The notes beneath the pieces were generated by a model. It did not search any database. It had not been told where the DNA came from and was given only the letters and a program-made list of their open reading frames with translations. From Oscillospiraceae bacterium (GTDB taxonomy: Bacteria; Bacillota; Clostridia; Oscillospirales; Ruminococcaceae), in contig CP107210.1 in NCBI GenBank assembly GCA_025757985.1, forward strand, positions 1,364,001-1,428,000: DNA of 64,000 nt, read 5' to 3'. Both the position numbers and the translations under genes were made by a program. This document shows positions 40,504-48,535 of the stretch, one piece after another; position 1 is the first letter of the stretch; each line of letters opens with the position of its first letter.

Positions 40504-41946
40504 ATGAAAGCGTTTATGGACAAGGACTTTTTGCTTGAGACCCCCACTGCGCAGCATCTGTACCACGACTATTCGGCCAAGCTGCCCATCGTGGATTACC
40601 ACTGCCATATCCCCCCGCAGGAGATCTACGAGGACCGCCGCTTTGAGAACATCGCGCAGGTCTGGCTGGGCGGCCATCAGGTGCTGGCCGACGGCAGCGA
40701 CTACTACTTCGGCGATCATTATAAGTGGCGCGTGATGCGCTCCAACGGTGTGCCCGAGGAGTACATCACCGGCGACAAGCCTGACCGTGAGCGCTTCCAG
40801 AAGTTTGCCGAGAGCTTGGAGATGGCCATCGGCAACCCGATGTATACCTGGTGCCATCTTGAACTGAAGAAGTACTTCGGCTATGAGGGCGTGCTGAACG
40901 GTGAGACGGCCGAGGAGGTCTGGAACCTCTGCAACGACAAGCTGCAGCATGACCCGAAGCTGACCGTCCGCGGCCTGATCGAGCAGAGCAACGTCGCCAT
41001 GGTCGGCACCACCGACGACCCCATCGACTCCCTCGAGTGGCACAAGAAGATCAAGGAAGACCCGACCATCAAGGTCGTGGTTGCTCCCTCCTTCCGCCCC
41101 GACAAGGCCCTGAACATCCGCAAGGAGGGCTTCGCCGATTACATCCATAAGCTGGAGGAAGTTGTGGGCCGCAAGTTTGCCTGCGCAAATTGCGTTGTCA
41201 GTGCGCTGGAAGAACGTCTGGAGTTCTTCGTCGAGATGGGCTGCCGCGCTTCTGACCACGGTCTGGACTACATCCCCTTCGCCGAAACGAACGCTGAGAA
41301 AGCGACTGCTGCCTTCAAGAAGGCCATGGCCGGTGAGACCCTGACCAAGGAGGAAGGCGACGAGTACACCACCTACCTGCTGCTGAAGCTGGGTGCCCTG
41401 TACAAGAAGCACAACGTTGTCATGCAGATGCACTACAGCTGCCTGCGCAATGTCAACGACAAGATGTACCGCAAGCTCGGCCCCGACACCGGCTTTGATA
41501 TGATCGCCGTGACCGATTGCAGCGCTACCATCAGCAGCCTGCTGAGCGCACTGACCAAAGAGGACGCCTGCCCGAAGGTCATTCTGTATAGCCTGAACCC
41601 CGCCGACTTCGACATGCTGGGCACCATTCTGGGTGCGTTCCAGGATGACGAGATCCCCGGCAAGATCCAGCTTGGCTCCGCCTGGTGGTTCTGCGATACT
41701 GACGACGGCATGTACCAGCAGATGAAGACGCTGGCGCGTCTGGGCCTGCTGGGCAACTTCATCGGTATGCTGACCGACAGCCGCAGCTTCCTGAGCTACA
41801 CCCGCCATGAGCTGTTCCGCCGCCTGATGTGCAATCTGATCGGCAACTGGGTCGAGAACGGCCAGTACCCCAACGATGAAAAGGCCCTGCAGAAGATCGT
41901 TGAGGGCATCAGCTATTATAATGCCAAGCGGTATTTTAATCTGTGA
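40504..41946 (+). CDS. uxaC: Glucuronate isomerase (uronate isomerase)
   Basis: 480 residues from ATG 40504 (AAAGGAG upstream). UxaC family of the amidohydrolase fold: PIVDYHCHIPPQEI with metal-ligand His, FAESLEMAIGNPMYTWCHLELKKYFG, VVAPSFRPDKAL, SDHGLDYIPF and a C-terminal TDSRSFLSYTRHELFRR signature. It isomerises D-glucuronate to D-fructuronate and D-galacturonate to D-tagaturonate. Length is slightly above the usual 465-470. A terminator follows at 41979. Confidence 0.97.
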   Translation: MKAFMDKDFLLETPTAQHLYHDYSAKLPIVDYHCHIPPQEIYEDRRFENIAQVWLGGHQVLADGSDYYFGDHYKWRVMRSNGVPEEYITGDKPDRERFQKFAESLEMAIGNPMYTWCHLELKKYFGYEGVLNGETAEEVWNLCNDKLQHDPKLTVRGLIEQSNVAMVGTTDDPIDSLEWHKKIKEDPTIKVVVAPSFRPDKALNIRKEGFADYIHKLEEVVGRKFACANCVVSALEERLEFFVEMGCRASDHGLDYIPFAETNAEKATAAFKKAMAGETLTKEEGDEYTTYLLLKLGALYKKHNVVMQMHYSCLRNVNDKMYRKLGPDTGFDMIAVTDCSATISSLLSALTKEDACPKVILYSLNPADFDMLGTILGAFQDDEIPGKIQLGSAWWFCDTDDGMYQQMKTLARLGLLGNFIGMLTDSRSFLSYTRHELFRRLMCNLIGNWVENGQYPNDEKALQKIVEGISYYNAKRYFNL

Positions 41947-41978
41947 TATTCCTTGATTGAGATAACGCAATCATAAAC

Positions 41979-42026
41979 AGCACCGCCCCATCTGCTGATA
42001 TGGCAGATGGGGCGGTGCTTTCTTTT
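41979..42026 (+). terminator. Terminator after uxaC
   Basis: A 17-bp stem (41979-41995 with 42003-42019, core CACCGCCCCATCTGC), 7-nt loop, then TTCTTTT. Confidence 0.9.
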
Positions 42027-42042
42027 AAAAGCAAGGCAGAGT

Positions 42043-42130
42043 TGTAGGGGCGGCAGATGTGCCGCCCGCGGCTTTCCCGCAAGCAGTCGGCGGCCTTACA
42101 CACGCGGGTCGGGCATGCCCGACCCCTACA
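42043..42130. repeat. Family-A palindromic repeat pair
   Basis: TGTAGGGGCGGCAGATGTGC + CGCCC (42043-42067) and GGGTCGGGCATGCCCGACCC + CTACA (42106-42130). Confidence 0.8.
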
Positions 42131-42139
42131 TGGCAGCAC

Positions 42140-42592
42140 TTAGAGGTCGGTCTCGCAATTTTCGGAAGTTTCCGGGGAAATCTCCGGCACCTCCGGCATG
42201 GTGCGCAGCTGTTCGAGCGTAATGCCGTCCACATATTTGTTGATCAAATCGTTCAGGCCGGACCAGAAATCCAGCGTGTGGCACTGGCCGCGGTGGGGAC
42301 AATCCACCGCAGAAGCCAGACACGGAATGGCTGTCAGCTCCCCTTCTACGGCGCGCAGGATCTCGCCGGAGGTGATCTGTGCAGCCGGGCGGGCCAGACG
42401 GTAGCCGCCCTGTGCGCCGCGCACGCTGGAAACAAGGCCGGATTTTGCCAGCGGGGTGACGATCTGCTCCAGATATTTTAAGCTGATGCGCTGCTTGTCG
42501 CTGATATCCTTCAGCGGGATCAGGTCATTGGGGCGGTTGGCCAGCTCCACCATCAGGCGCAAGGCATAACGGTCGCGGGTCGAAAATTTCAT
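42140..42592 (-). CDS. Rrf2 family transcriptional regulator (IscR-like cysteines)
   Basis: 150 residues from ATG 42592. Winged-helix Rrf2: MKFSTRDRYALRLMVELA, SLKYLEQIVTPLAKSGLVSSVRGAQGGYRLARP. Three cysteines (91, 98, 104; IPCLASAVDCPHRGQCHTLDFW) sit where IscR-type proteins bind a [2Fe-2S] cluster; CymR-type Rrf2 proteins lack them. It lies divergent from the methionine-transporter leader, so it may sense iron-sulfur status or cysteine supply and control itself and metQ. Cluster binding is inference. Confidence 0.88.
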   Translation of the reverse strand: MKFSTRDRYALRLMVELANRPNDLIPLKDISDKQRISLKYLEQIVTPLAKSGLVSSVRGAQGGYRLARPAAQITSGEILRAVEGELTAIPCLASAVDCPHRGQCHTLDFWSGLNDLINKYVDGITLEQLRTMPEVPEISPETSENCETDL

Positions 42593-42613
42593 GGTGATGC
42601 TCCCTTTATCGGA

Positions 42614-42655
42614 ATTAGTAAGACTAATCATAGCATAATACTGGGAATTTTGCAA
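42614..42655 (-). promoter_or_regulatory. Promoter and palindrome of the Rrf2 gene
   Basis: On the minus strand TTGCAA (42655-42650), 17-bp spacer, TATGAT (42632-42627). The palindrome ATTAGT-AAG-ACTAAT (42614-42628) overlaps the -10/start and is a likely auto-operator. Confidence 0.7.
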
Positions 42656-42663
42656 GTCTACTA

Positions 42664-42753
42664 CCTACTAACACAGTAGGATATATGCAAATCGACGAAA
42701 TGTGCATTTTTATGCAAGAAGGTGTTGACAGAACCGGTTCACAGGCGTATACT
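42664..42753 (+). promoter_or_regulatory. Palindrome and promoter of the metQ leader
   Basis: CCTACT-AACAC-AGTAGG (42664-42680) is a palindrome. The promoter TTGACA (42725-42730), 17-bp spacer, TATACT (42748-42753) lies 45 bp downstream. Confidence 0.75.
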
Positions 42754-42811
42754 GTGAGCCATGGAAAGCAAATGACCGCTGACCAATCACGAGAGAAAGG
42801 GGTACAGACCA

Positions 42812-42907
42812 ATGACGGCTTATCGTTCCGGTATGATGATGATGTGCATGTGCATGTTGCTCCGGCAGCCTGTGCCAGCTTTCTTGTGCGCAAAATACAG
42901 CGCGTAA
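42812..42907 (+). CDS. Met/Cys-rich leader peptide
   Basis: 31 residues: MTAYRSG, then MMMMCMCM (residues 8-15), then LLRQPVPAFLCAKYSA. AAAGGGG (42796-42802) lies nine bases before the ATG, and the -10 is 58 bp upstream. Seven of the first fifteen residues are Met, and Cys codons lie among them. The frame stops (42905) twelve bases before a terminator stem. This is the layout of a ribosome-mediated attenuation leader: if Met or Cys tRNA is short the ribosome stalls on 42833-42856. The downstream gene is a methionine-type ABC importer lipoprotein. Not reported to me in this form; inference from layout. Confidence 0.7.
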   Translation: MTAYRSGMMMMCMCMLLRQPVPAFLCAKYSA

Positions 42908-42918
42908 TGAAAACTTGC

Positions 42919-42958
42919 AGCGGGATGCCGGGGTAAAAGCCGACATCCCGCTTTTGTT
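42919..42958 (+). terminator. Terminator of the metQ leader (attenuator)
   Basis: AGCGGGATG (42919-42927) pairs with CATCCCGCT (42944-42952), followed by TTTGTTT. CTCCGGCAGCC (42860-42870) can instead pair with GGATGCCGGGG (42923-42933), 10 of 11 positions, which would break the terminator: a plausible antiterminator. Confidence 0.75.
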
Positions 42959-42978
42959 TGGAAAGGAAGTTTGTAACT

Positions 42979-43026
42979 ATGACAAGAGGCCCCGTTTACA
43001 AGCAGCCCGGTGTGCGAATGTGTTGA
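42979..43026 (+). CDS. Second short leader peptide ending in Met-Cys-stop
   Basis: 15 residues, MTRGPVYKQPGVRMC, from ATG 42979 with AAAGGAAG nine bases upstream. It starts 27 bp after the terminator stem. Its last codons (ATG TGT TGA, 43018-43026) overlap the 5' arm of a hairpin (GAATGTGT 43016-43023 with ACACATTC 43040-43047). It may be a second control point sensing Met and Cys, acting on metQ translation. Short and unconfirmed. Confidence 0.4.
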   Translation: MTRGPVYKQPGVRMC

Positions 43027-43087
43027 AAATAGAGGGAACACACATTCAATCAACAACACACCTGACAATTATAAAGGAGAATATATC

Positions 43088-43981
43088 ATGAAAAAACTCA
43101 TTTCTGCAACGCTTGCCGCTACTCTGGCCCTGAGCCTCGCCGCCTGCGGCTCCTCCGCCTCCACCTCCGAGGCTGCCCCCGCTGAAAGCACTGCTTCCAG
43201 CGCTGCGGAATCTGCCGCCGAGTCCACCGCTGAGACCAGCGAGCTGGCCGGCACGACCCTGAAGGTCGCCGCCTCCCCCACGCCCCATGCCGAGATCCTG
43301 AATGTGGCCAAGGAGGTTCTGGCCGAGCAGGGCATCGACCTGCAGGTCGTTGAGTTCAGCGACTATGTGCAGCCCAACCTTGTCACCGAGAGCGGCGAGG
43401 TCGATGCCAACTACTTCCAGCACACCCCCTACCTCGACAGCTTCAACGAGGAGAACGGCACCCACCTCGTCAGCGTTGGCGCTGTCCACTATGAGCCGTT
43501 CGGCATCTATCCGGGCAAGAGCAATGACCTTGCCGCTATCGCGGACGGTGCGACCATCGCCGTGCCCAACGACACCACCAACGAGGCCCGCGCCCTGCAG
43601 CTGCTGGCCGCTCAGGGCTTGATCACCGTGCGTGACGGCGCCGGTCTGACCGCGACCATCAACGACATCACCGAGAACCCCCATAACCTGAAGATCGAGG
43701 AGATCGAGGCTGCACAGCTGCCCCGCACCGTGCAGGACGTTGATTTCGCCGTTATCAACGGCAACTACGCGATGGAGGCTGGCTTCTCCGTTGGTAAGGA
43801 CGCCCTTGCCACCGAGGATGCATCCTCTGAGGCTGCCCAGACCTACGCCAATGTGCTTGTCGTGAAGGAGGGCAACGAGAACGACCCCGCCATTCAGGCC
43901 CTGTACGCCGCCCTGACCAGCGACAAGGTCAAGGAGTACATCAACAGCACCTATGACGGCGCGGTCGTGCCCATCTTCTAA
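43088..43981 (+). CDS. metQ: MetQ-type lipoprotein, methionine ABC transporter substrate-binding protein
   Basis: 297 residues from ATG 43088 (AAAGGAG upstream). Lipoprotein signal peptide with lipobox LAAC (Cys at residue 20) and a Ser/Ala-rich linker, then the NlpA/MetQ domain: LKVAASPTPHAEIL, QVVEFSDYVQPN, DANYFQHTPYLDSFN, HYEPFGIYPGKS, VPNDTTNEARALQLL and FAVINGNYAMEAG. It binds methionine (or a close analogue) outside the cell and delivers it to MetI-MetN. Separated from metN by a repeat and a hairpin. Confidence 0.94.
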   Translation: MKKLISATLAATLALSLAACGSSASTSEAAPAESTASSAAESAAESTAETSELAGTTLKVAASPTPHAEILNVAKEVLAEQGIDLQVVEFSDYVQPNLVTESGEVDANYFQHTPYLDSFNEENGTHLVSVGAVHYEPFGIYPGKSNDLAAIADGATIAVPNDTTNEARALQLLAAQGLITVRDGAGLTATINDITENPHNLKIEEIEAAQLPRTVQDVDFAVINGNYAMEAGFSVGKDALATEDASSEAAQTYANVLVVKEGNENDPAIQALYAALTSDKVKEYINSTYDGAVVPIF

Positions 43982-44011
43982 GAAAATGCCTCGTACAGCC
44001 GTGAACGGGCA

Positions 44012-44085
44012 CGGGTGGATATAGAATCCGCCCCTACGGTACGGCAAGCAGCGAAATTGTAGGGGCGCATTCCATATGCGCCCGC
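44012..44085. repeat. Family-A palindromic repeat pair
   Basis: GGTGGATATAGAATCCGCCC + CTAC (44014-44037) and GTAGGGGCGCATTCCATATG + CGCCC (44059-44083). Confidence 0.75.
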
Positions 44086-44105
44086 CGGCAGCCGCAAAGA
44101 AAACC

Positions 44106-44168
44106 CTTGCAACCTGCCGGAATATAGAGTACAATCTATAGCGAATGAGTTTTTGCGCTCATTCGCTA
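44106..44168 (+). promoter_or_regulatory. Promoter and hairpin upstream of metN
   Basis: TTGCAA (44106-44111), 17-bp spacer, TACAAT (44129-44134). A perfect 12-bp inverted repeat ATAGCGAATGAG (44137-44148) / CTCATTCGCTAT (44157-44168) covers the expected start point. It could be an operator or a 5' hairpin; the following CTTTG is a poor T-run. Confidence 0.6.
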
Positions 44169-44193
44169 TCTTTGTAAATGAGGGAGAAAACCC

Positions 44194-45192
44194 ATGATCG
44201 AATTGCAACACCTGACCAAGCGCTTTGCCACGCAGGGCGGCACGGTCATTGCACTGAACGACATCAACCTGACGATTCGGGACGGGGATGTCTACGGCAT
44301 TATCGGCATGTCGGGCGCCGGCAAGTCCACGCTGGTACGCTGCATCAACATGCTGGAGCGCCCCGATGAGGGCAAGGTCATCGTCAATGGAAAGCAGATG
44401 CAGGAGCTGAACGCAGCCGACCTGCGCGCGGCCCGCCGCGAGATCACAATGATCTTTCAGCAGTTCAATCTGCTGATGCAGCGCACCTGCCTGCGCAATA
44501 TCATGTTCCCGATGGAGCTGGCCAAGGTCCCCCGGGACAAGGCCGAGGCCCGCGCCCGTGAGCTGCTGGAGCTGGTAGGCCTGCCCGATAAGGCGGACGC
44601 CTACCCGGCGCAGCTGTCCGGCGGCCAGAAGCAGCGCATCGCCATCGCCCGCGCGCTGGCAACCGACCCGAAGGTGCTGCTCTGCGATGAGGCAACCAGC
44701 GCACTGGACCCCAACACGACCCATGCTATCCTGCAGCTGATCCAGAAGATCAATCGCGAGCTGGGCATCACGGTCGTTATCATCACCCACCAGATGAGCG
44801 TGGTCGAGGAGGTCTGCAACCGCGTGGCCATTCTGGACAACGGCACGGTCGTGGAGGAGGGCGAGGTGCAGGCCATCTTCAGCCACCCCACCTCCAAGGC
44901 GGCACGGCGGCTCGTCTACCCTGCCGGTGCGCCTCAGGCGGAGCCGCTGCCCGGCCACAAGCTGGTGCGCGTAGCGTTCGGCGGCACCCAGACCACCGAT
45001 AAGCCGCTGGTCGCAAGCCTTGCCATTGAGTGCGGCGCGCTGGTGTCCATCATGGCGGCGGATACCCGCATCGTGAACGGCCAGACGCTGGGCACCATGC
45101 TGCTGGCCCTGCCTGACGATGATAAGGCGGCCGCAGCGCTCGACTATATCAAGAACTATCCCGGCATTACCTATGAGGAGGTGAACGGCTGA
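44194..45192 (+). CDS. metN: Methionine ABC transporter ATP-binding protein with NIL domain
   Basis: 332 residues. Walker A GMSGAGKSTLVR, signature LSGGQKQRIAIARAL, Walker B VLLCDEATSALD, and the C-terminal ACT-like NIL domain (about 250-332), which binds methionine and inhibits transport. GAGGGAG upstream of the ATG. Its stop overlaps the metI start (TGATG at 45190-45194). Own promoter 50-90 bp upstream. Confidence 0.96.
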   Translation: MIELQHLTKRFATQGGTVIALNDINLTIRDGDVYGIIGMSGAGKSTLVRCINMLERPDEGKVIVNGKQMQELNAADLRAARREITMIFQQFNLLMQRTCLRNIMFPMELAKVPRDKAEARARELLELVGLPDKADAYPAQLSGGQKQRIAIARALATDPKVLLCDEATSALDPNTTHAILQLIQKINRELGITVVIITHQMSVVEEVCNRVAILDNGTVVEEGEVQAIFSHPTSKAARRLVYPAGAPQAEPLPGHKLVRVAFGGTQTTDKPLVASLAIECGALVSIMAADTRIVNGQTLGTMLLALPDDDKAAAALDYIKNYPGITYEEVNG

Positions 45193-45890
45193 TGGCAGAG
45201 TTTTTTGCAGGCAAGGACTGGCAGACATTCATGCAGATTCTGCCCACCATTCCGTTTGAAACATGGGAGACCATCTGGTCCACCGTAGTTGCGACCCTGC
45301 TGGCGCTGGTCATCGGCCTGCCGCTGGGGGTCTGCCTTGTCACCGGTGAGCAGGGCGGCGTGCGTCCCCTGCCCCGCTGGCTGATGGCGCTGCTCAACGG
45401 CCTTGTGAACCTGTTGCGCAGTGTGCCCTTCCTGATTTTGATGATCATTGTCATTCCGCTGTCCCGCGCCATTGTGGGCACCTCCATCGGCACGGTGGCG
45501 TCCATTGTGCCGCTGGTCATCGCATCCTTCCCCTTTGTGTCCCGTCTGGTCGAGACGAGCATGCGTGAGGTGGACGGCGGCGTGATCGAGGCCGCCCAGA
45601 GCATGGGCGCAACGCCGCTGCAGATCATCACGAAGGTCATGGTCCCCGAGAGCATGCCGAGCCTTGTGGCGAATGTGACAATCGCAGCTACCACCATCAT
45701 GGGCTACGGCGCTATGGCCGGTATCATCGGCGGCGGCGGTCTGGGCAAGATCGCCATCAACTACGGCTATTACCGCTTTAATGTTGTGCTGGAGTTCTTT
45801 GCAACGGCCCTGCTGGTCGTGCTGGTGCAGATCCTGCAGACCGTCGGCACAAAGCTGGCTATCAAGTGCGATAAGCGCGTGCAGAAGTGA
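45192..45890 (+). CDS. metI: Methionine ABC transporter permease
   Basis: 232 residues with six membrane segments. BPD_transp_1 signature EAAQSMGATPLQIITKVMVPESMPSLV (the EAA loop that contacts MetN) and the MetI-typical TGYGAMAGIIGGGGLGKIAINYGY. The ATG overlaps the metN stop. Forms the channel of the methionine importer. A terminator follows at 45927. Confidence 0.96.
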   Translation: MAEFFAGKDWQTFMQILPTIPFETWETIWSTVVATLLALVIGLPLGVCLVTGEQGGVRPLPRWLMALLNGLVNLLRSVPFLILMIIVIPLSRAIVGTSIGTVASIVPLVIASFPFVSRLVETSMREVDGGVIEAAQSMGATPLQIITKVMVPESMPSLVANVTIAATTIMGYGAMAGIIGGGGLGKIAINYGYYRFNVVLEFFATALLVVLVQILQTVGTKLAIKCDKRVQK

Positions 45891-45926
45891 CCACATAATA
45901 CGGCGCTGCTTTGACTGGCAGCAAAA

Positions 45927-45957
45927 AATCCCGCATCGCAAGGATGCGGGATTTTTT
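45927..45957 (+). terminator. Terminator of metNI
   Basis: AATCCCGCATC (45927-45937) pairs with GATGCGGGATT (45943-45953), 5-nt loop, T-run follows. Confidence 0.9.
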
Positions 45958-45984
45958 TGCTGCGGGGGTATTGAAAAAGACCGT

Positions 45985-47037
45985 TTACAGGGCTTTTACA
46001 TCGGCGAGAAGCTGTTCCACTGCCTCGTCCTTCGTCGCCCAGCTGGTGCAGATGCGCACAGCGGTGTGGTGCTTGTCGGGCTTGCCCATGTGGGTCATGG
46101 CATAGCCCTCAGCCAGCTTTTCGTACCATGCATCGGGCAGGACAAAGAACTGCTGGTTCGTCTGGGAATCGTGCAGCAGACCGCAGCCCTTTTCCTCGAA
46201 GGCGGCGCGGATGCGCAGCGCCTGCTCGTCAGCCTTTTTGGCCATCGTGAAATATAGGCTGCAGCCGCTGCCGTCCTCGCCGTCCAGCAGGGCAAGGAAC
46301 TGCTCACCCAGCAGGCGGCCCTTGGCCAGCATGCCACCGTGCTGCTTGATGCAGTAGCGGAAATCACCCTTCAGCTCATCGTTGGTGATGACGACTGCCT
46401 CGCCAAAGAGTGCGCCGCATTTGGTGCCGCCCAGATAAAACACATCACAGAGCGCCGCATAGTCCTGCAGCGTCAGGTCGTTGGCGGGGCTGGTCAGGCC
46501 GTAGGCCATGCGGGCGCCATCCACAAACAGGTAAAGACCCAACTCATAGCAGGCGGCGGAAATGGCGGTCAGCTCCTCCTTTGTATAAAGGGTGCCGACC
46601 TCGGTCGGGTTGGAGAGGTAGACCATGCCGGGCTGAACCTCATGCTCATGGCTGGCGTTTGCGCGGTGCTCCTCGACCGCTTTGCGGATCTGGCGCGCAG
46701 TGATCTTGCCTGCCTTGGACGGCAGTGCCAGACATTTGTGGCCGGTGGCCTCGATGGAGCCGGTCTCATGGACATGGATATGGCCTGTGTCAGCGCACAG
46801 CACGCCCTGCCACGGCCGCAGTGCCGCGGCAATAACCGTCAGATTGGCCTGCGTTGCGCCCACAAAGAAATGCACGGCAGCATCCGGTGCATCGCAGAGC
46901 AGCCGGATCTGCGCGGCGGCCTTGGCGCAGTAGGCATCCTCCCCATAGCCGGGGGTCTGGTCAAAATTGGTCTTTTGCATAAGATCCAGCACGGCGGGGG
47001 CTGCGCCCTCGCCATAGTCACATTCAAAACGAAGCAT
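45985..47037 (-). CDS. ltaE: Low-specificity L-threonine aldolase
   Basis: 350 residues from ATG 47037 (AAGGAG upstream). PLP aldolase/beta-eliminating lyase: FECDYGEGAAPAVLDLM, YGEDAYCAKAAAQ, FVGATQANLTVIAAALRPWQ, ADTGHIHVHETGSIEATGHK, VDGARMAYGL (Asp and Arg for PLP) and the Schiff-base Lys in YLGGTKCGALFGEAVV. It cleaves threonine to glycine and acetaldehyde. A lone gene downstream of metNI on the other strand. Confidence 0.93.
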   Translation of the reverse strand: MLRFECDYGEGAAPAVLDLMQKTNFDQTPGYGEDAYCAKAAAQIRLLCDAPDAAVHFFVGATQANLTVIAAALRPWQGVLCADTGHIHVHETGSIEATGHKCLALPSKAGKITARQIRKAVEEHRANASHEHEVQPGMVYLSNPTEVGTLYTKEELTAISAACYELGLYLFVDGARMAYGLTSPANDLTLQDYAALCDVFYLGGTKCGALFGEAVVITNDELKGDFRYCIKQHGGMLAKGRLLGEQFLALLDGEDGSGCSLYFTMAKKADEQALRIRAAFEEKGCGLLHDSQTNQQFFVLPDAWYEKLAEGYAMTHMGKPDKHHTAVRICTSWATKDEAVEQLLADVKAL

Positions 47038-47170
47038 ATTTAACTCCTTACGCATTAGTATGTACGCCACACTACGGGTGTTGCCATAATTATAACACCG
47101 TGATTCACCTCTTGCAAGCCTCGCCGTGATACGCTATAATAATACTACTTTGTGAGAAAAGAGGAATCGT

Positions 47171-48535
47171 ATGGAATCCCAAAAACAACGAGAGGGCTTC
47201 GGCTCGCGCCTTGGCTTCATCCTTGTCAGCGCCGGCTGCGCAATCGGCATCGGCAATGTCTGGCGGTTTCCCACCGTCACGGGGCAGTGCGGCGGCGGTA
47301 TCTTTGTGCTGTTCTACCTGCTTTTTCTGGTGCTTATGGGGCTGCCGGTGCTGACGATGGAGCTGGCAGTCGGCCGGGCGGGCCGCGGCGCAGCACGCGC
47401 CGCGTACAAGACGCTGGAGCCGGAGGGCAGTAAGTGGCATATCCACGGCTGGTTCTGCATGGCGGGCTGCACGCTGCTGATGATGTATTACACGACCGTC
47501 TCAGGCTGGATGCTTGATTACTTTGTCCGGTTTTTGACAGGCAGCTTTGACGGACTGAACGCTGAGCAGGCGAGCAGCGTCTTTGGCGAGATGCTGGCCA
47601 ACCCTGCCGAGATGGTGTTCTGGATGGCTGTCATCACGGTGGCGGGCTTCATCGTCTGCGGCCGCGGCCTGCAGGGCGGGCTGGAAAAGGTCGGCAAATG
47701 GATGATGAGCGCCCTGCTGGTGCTGATTTTGGTGCTGGTCGTCCACAGCTTTACGCTGCCCGGCGCGGGCGAGGGACTTGCCTTCTACCTGCTGCCGGAT
47801 GCAGGGCGCGCTGCCGAGCAGGGCCTTGGGAATGTCATCACGGCGGCAATGAACCAGTCCTTCTTTACGCTGAGTCTTGGCATCGGCGCGATCGAGATCT
47901 TTGGCAGCTATATGGACCGCCGCTTTACCCTGCCCGGTGAGGCTGCGCGCATCTGCGTGCTGGACACCTTTGTGGCGGTCTGCGCGGGGCTGATCATCTT
48001 CCCGGCCTGCTTCTCCTTCGGTATTGCGCCCGATGCAGGCCCGAGCCTGATCTTCATCACGCTGCCCAATGTCTTTACGAATATGGCGGGCGGACGGCTG
48101 TGGGGCACGCTGTTTTTCCTGTTCATGACCTTTGCAAGCTTTTCCACGGTCATTGCCGTGTTTGAGAACCTCATCGCCTGCGCCTGCGAAAACTTTGGCT
48201 GGGACCGCCGCAGGGCCTGCGTCATCGGCATGACGGCGCTCGTCCTGCTGGGGCTGCCCTGTGCGCTGGGCTACAGTGTCTGGAGCTTTATCCAGCCTTT
48301 GGGTGCCGGTTCCACCGTGCTGGATTTCGAGGATTTCCTCGTCAGCAACCTGCTTCTGCCGGGCGGCAGCCTTGTGTATCTGCTGTTCTGCGTCACCCGC
48401 TGGGGCTGGGGCTTTGACGGCTACACGGCTGAGTGCAACACCGGTGACGGTCTCAAAATGCCGCGCTGGGTCAAGCCCTACTTCAAATATGTACTGCCCG
48501 TGCTGATTGCAGTGATTTTAGTGCAGGGACTTTAA
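47171..48535 (+). CDS. Sodium-dependent transporter of the NSS family
   Basis: 454 residues, about eleven membrane segments. The NSS signature in TM1 is SAGCAIGIGNVWRFPTVTGQCGGG, followed by LPVLTMELAVGR. TM6 and TM7 show GALG-like GIGAIEIFGSYMDR and the PNVFTN segment. MhsT/LeuT-like members import amino acids with Na+; the substrate is not defined here. Its stop overlaps the stop of the convergent HD gene by four bases. Confidence 0.92.
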   Translation: MESQKQREGFGSRLGFILVSAGCAIGIGNVWRFPTVTGQCGGGIFVLFYLLFLVLMGLPVLTMELAVGRAGRGAARAAYKTLEPEGSKWHIHGWFCMAGCTLLMMYYTTVSGWMLDYFVRFLTGSFDGLNAEQASSVFGEMLANPAEMVFWMAVITVAGFIVCGRGLQGGLEKVGKWMMSALLVLILVLVVHSFTLPGAGEGLAFYLLPDAGRAAEQGLGNVITAAMNQSFFTLSLGIGAIEIFGSYMDRRFTLPGEAARICVLDTFVAVCAGLIIFPACFSFGIAPDAGPSLIFITLPNVFTNMAGGRLWGTLFFLFMTFASFSTVIAVFENLIACACENFGWDRRRACVIGMTALVLLGLPCALGYSVWSFIQPLGAGSTVLDFEDFLVSNLLLPGGSLVYLLFCVTRWGWGFDGYTAECNTGDGLKMPRWVKPYFKYVLPVLIAVILVQGL

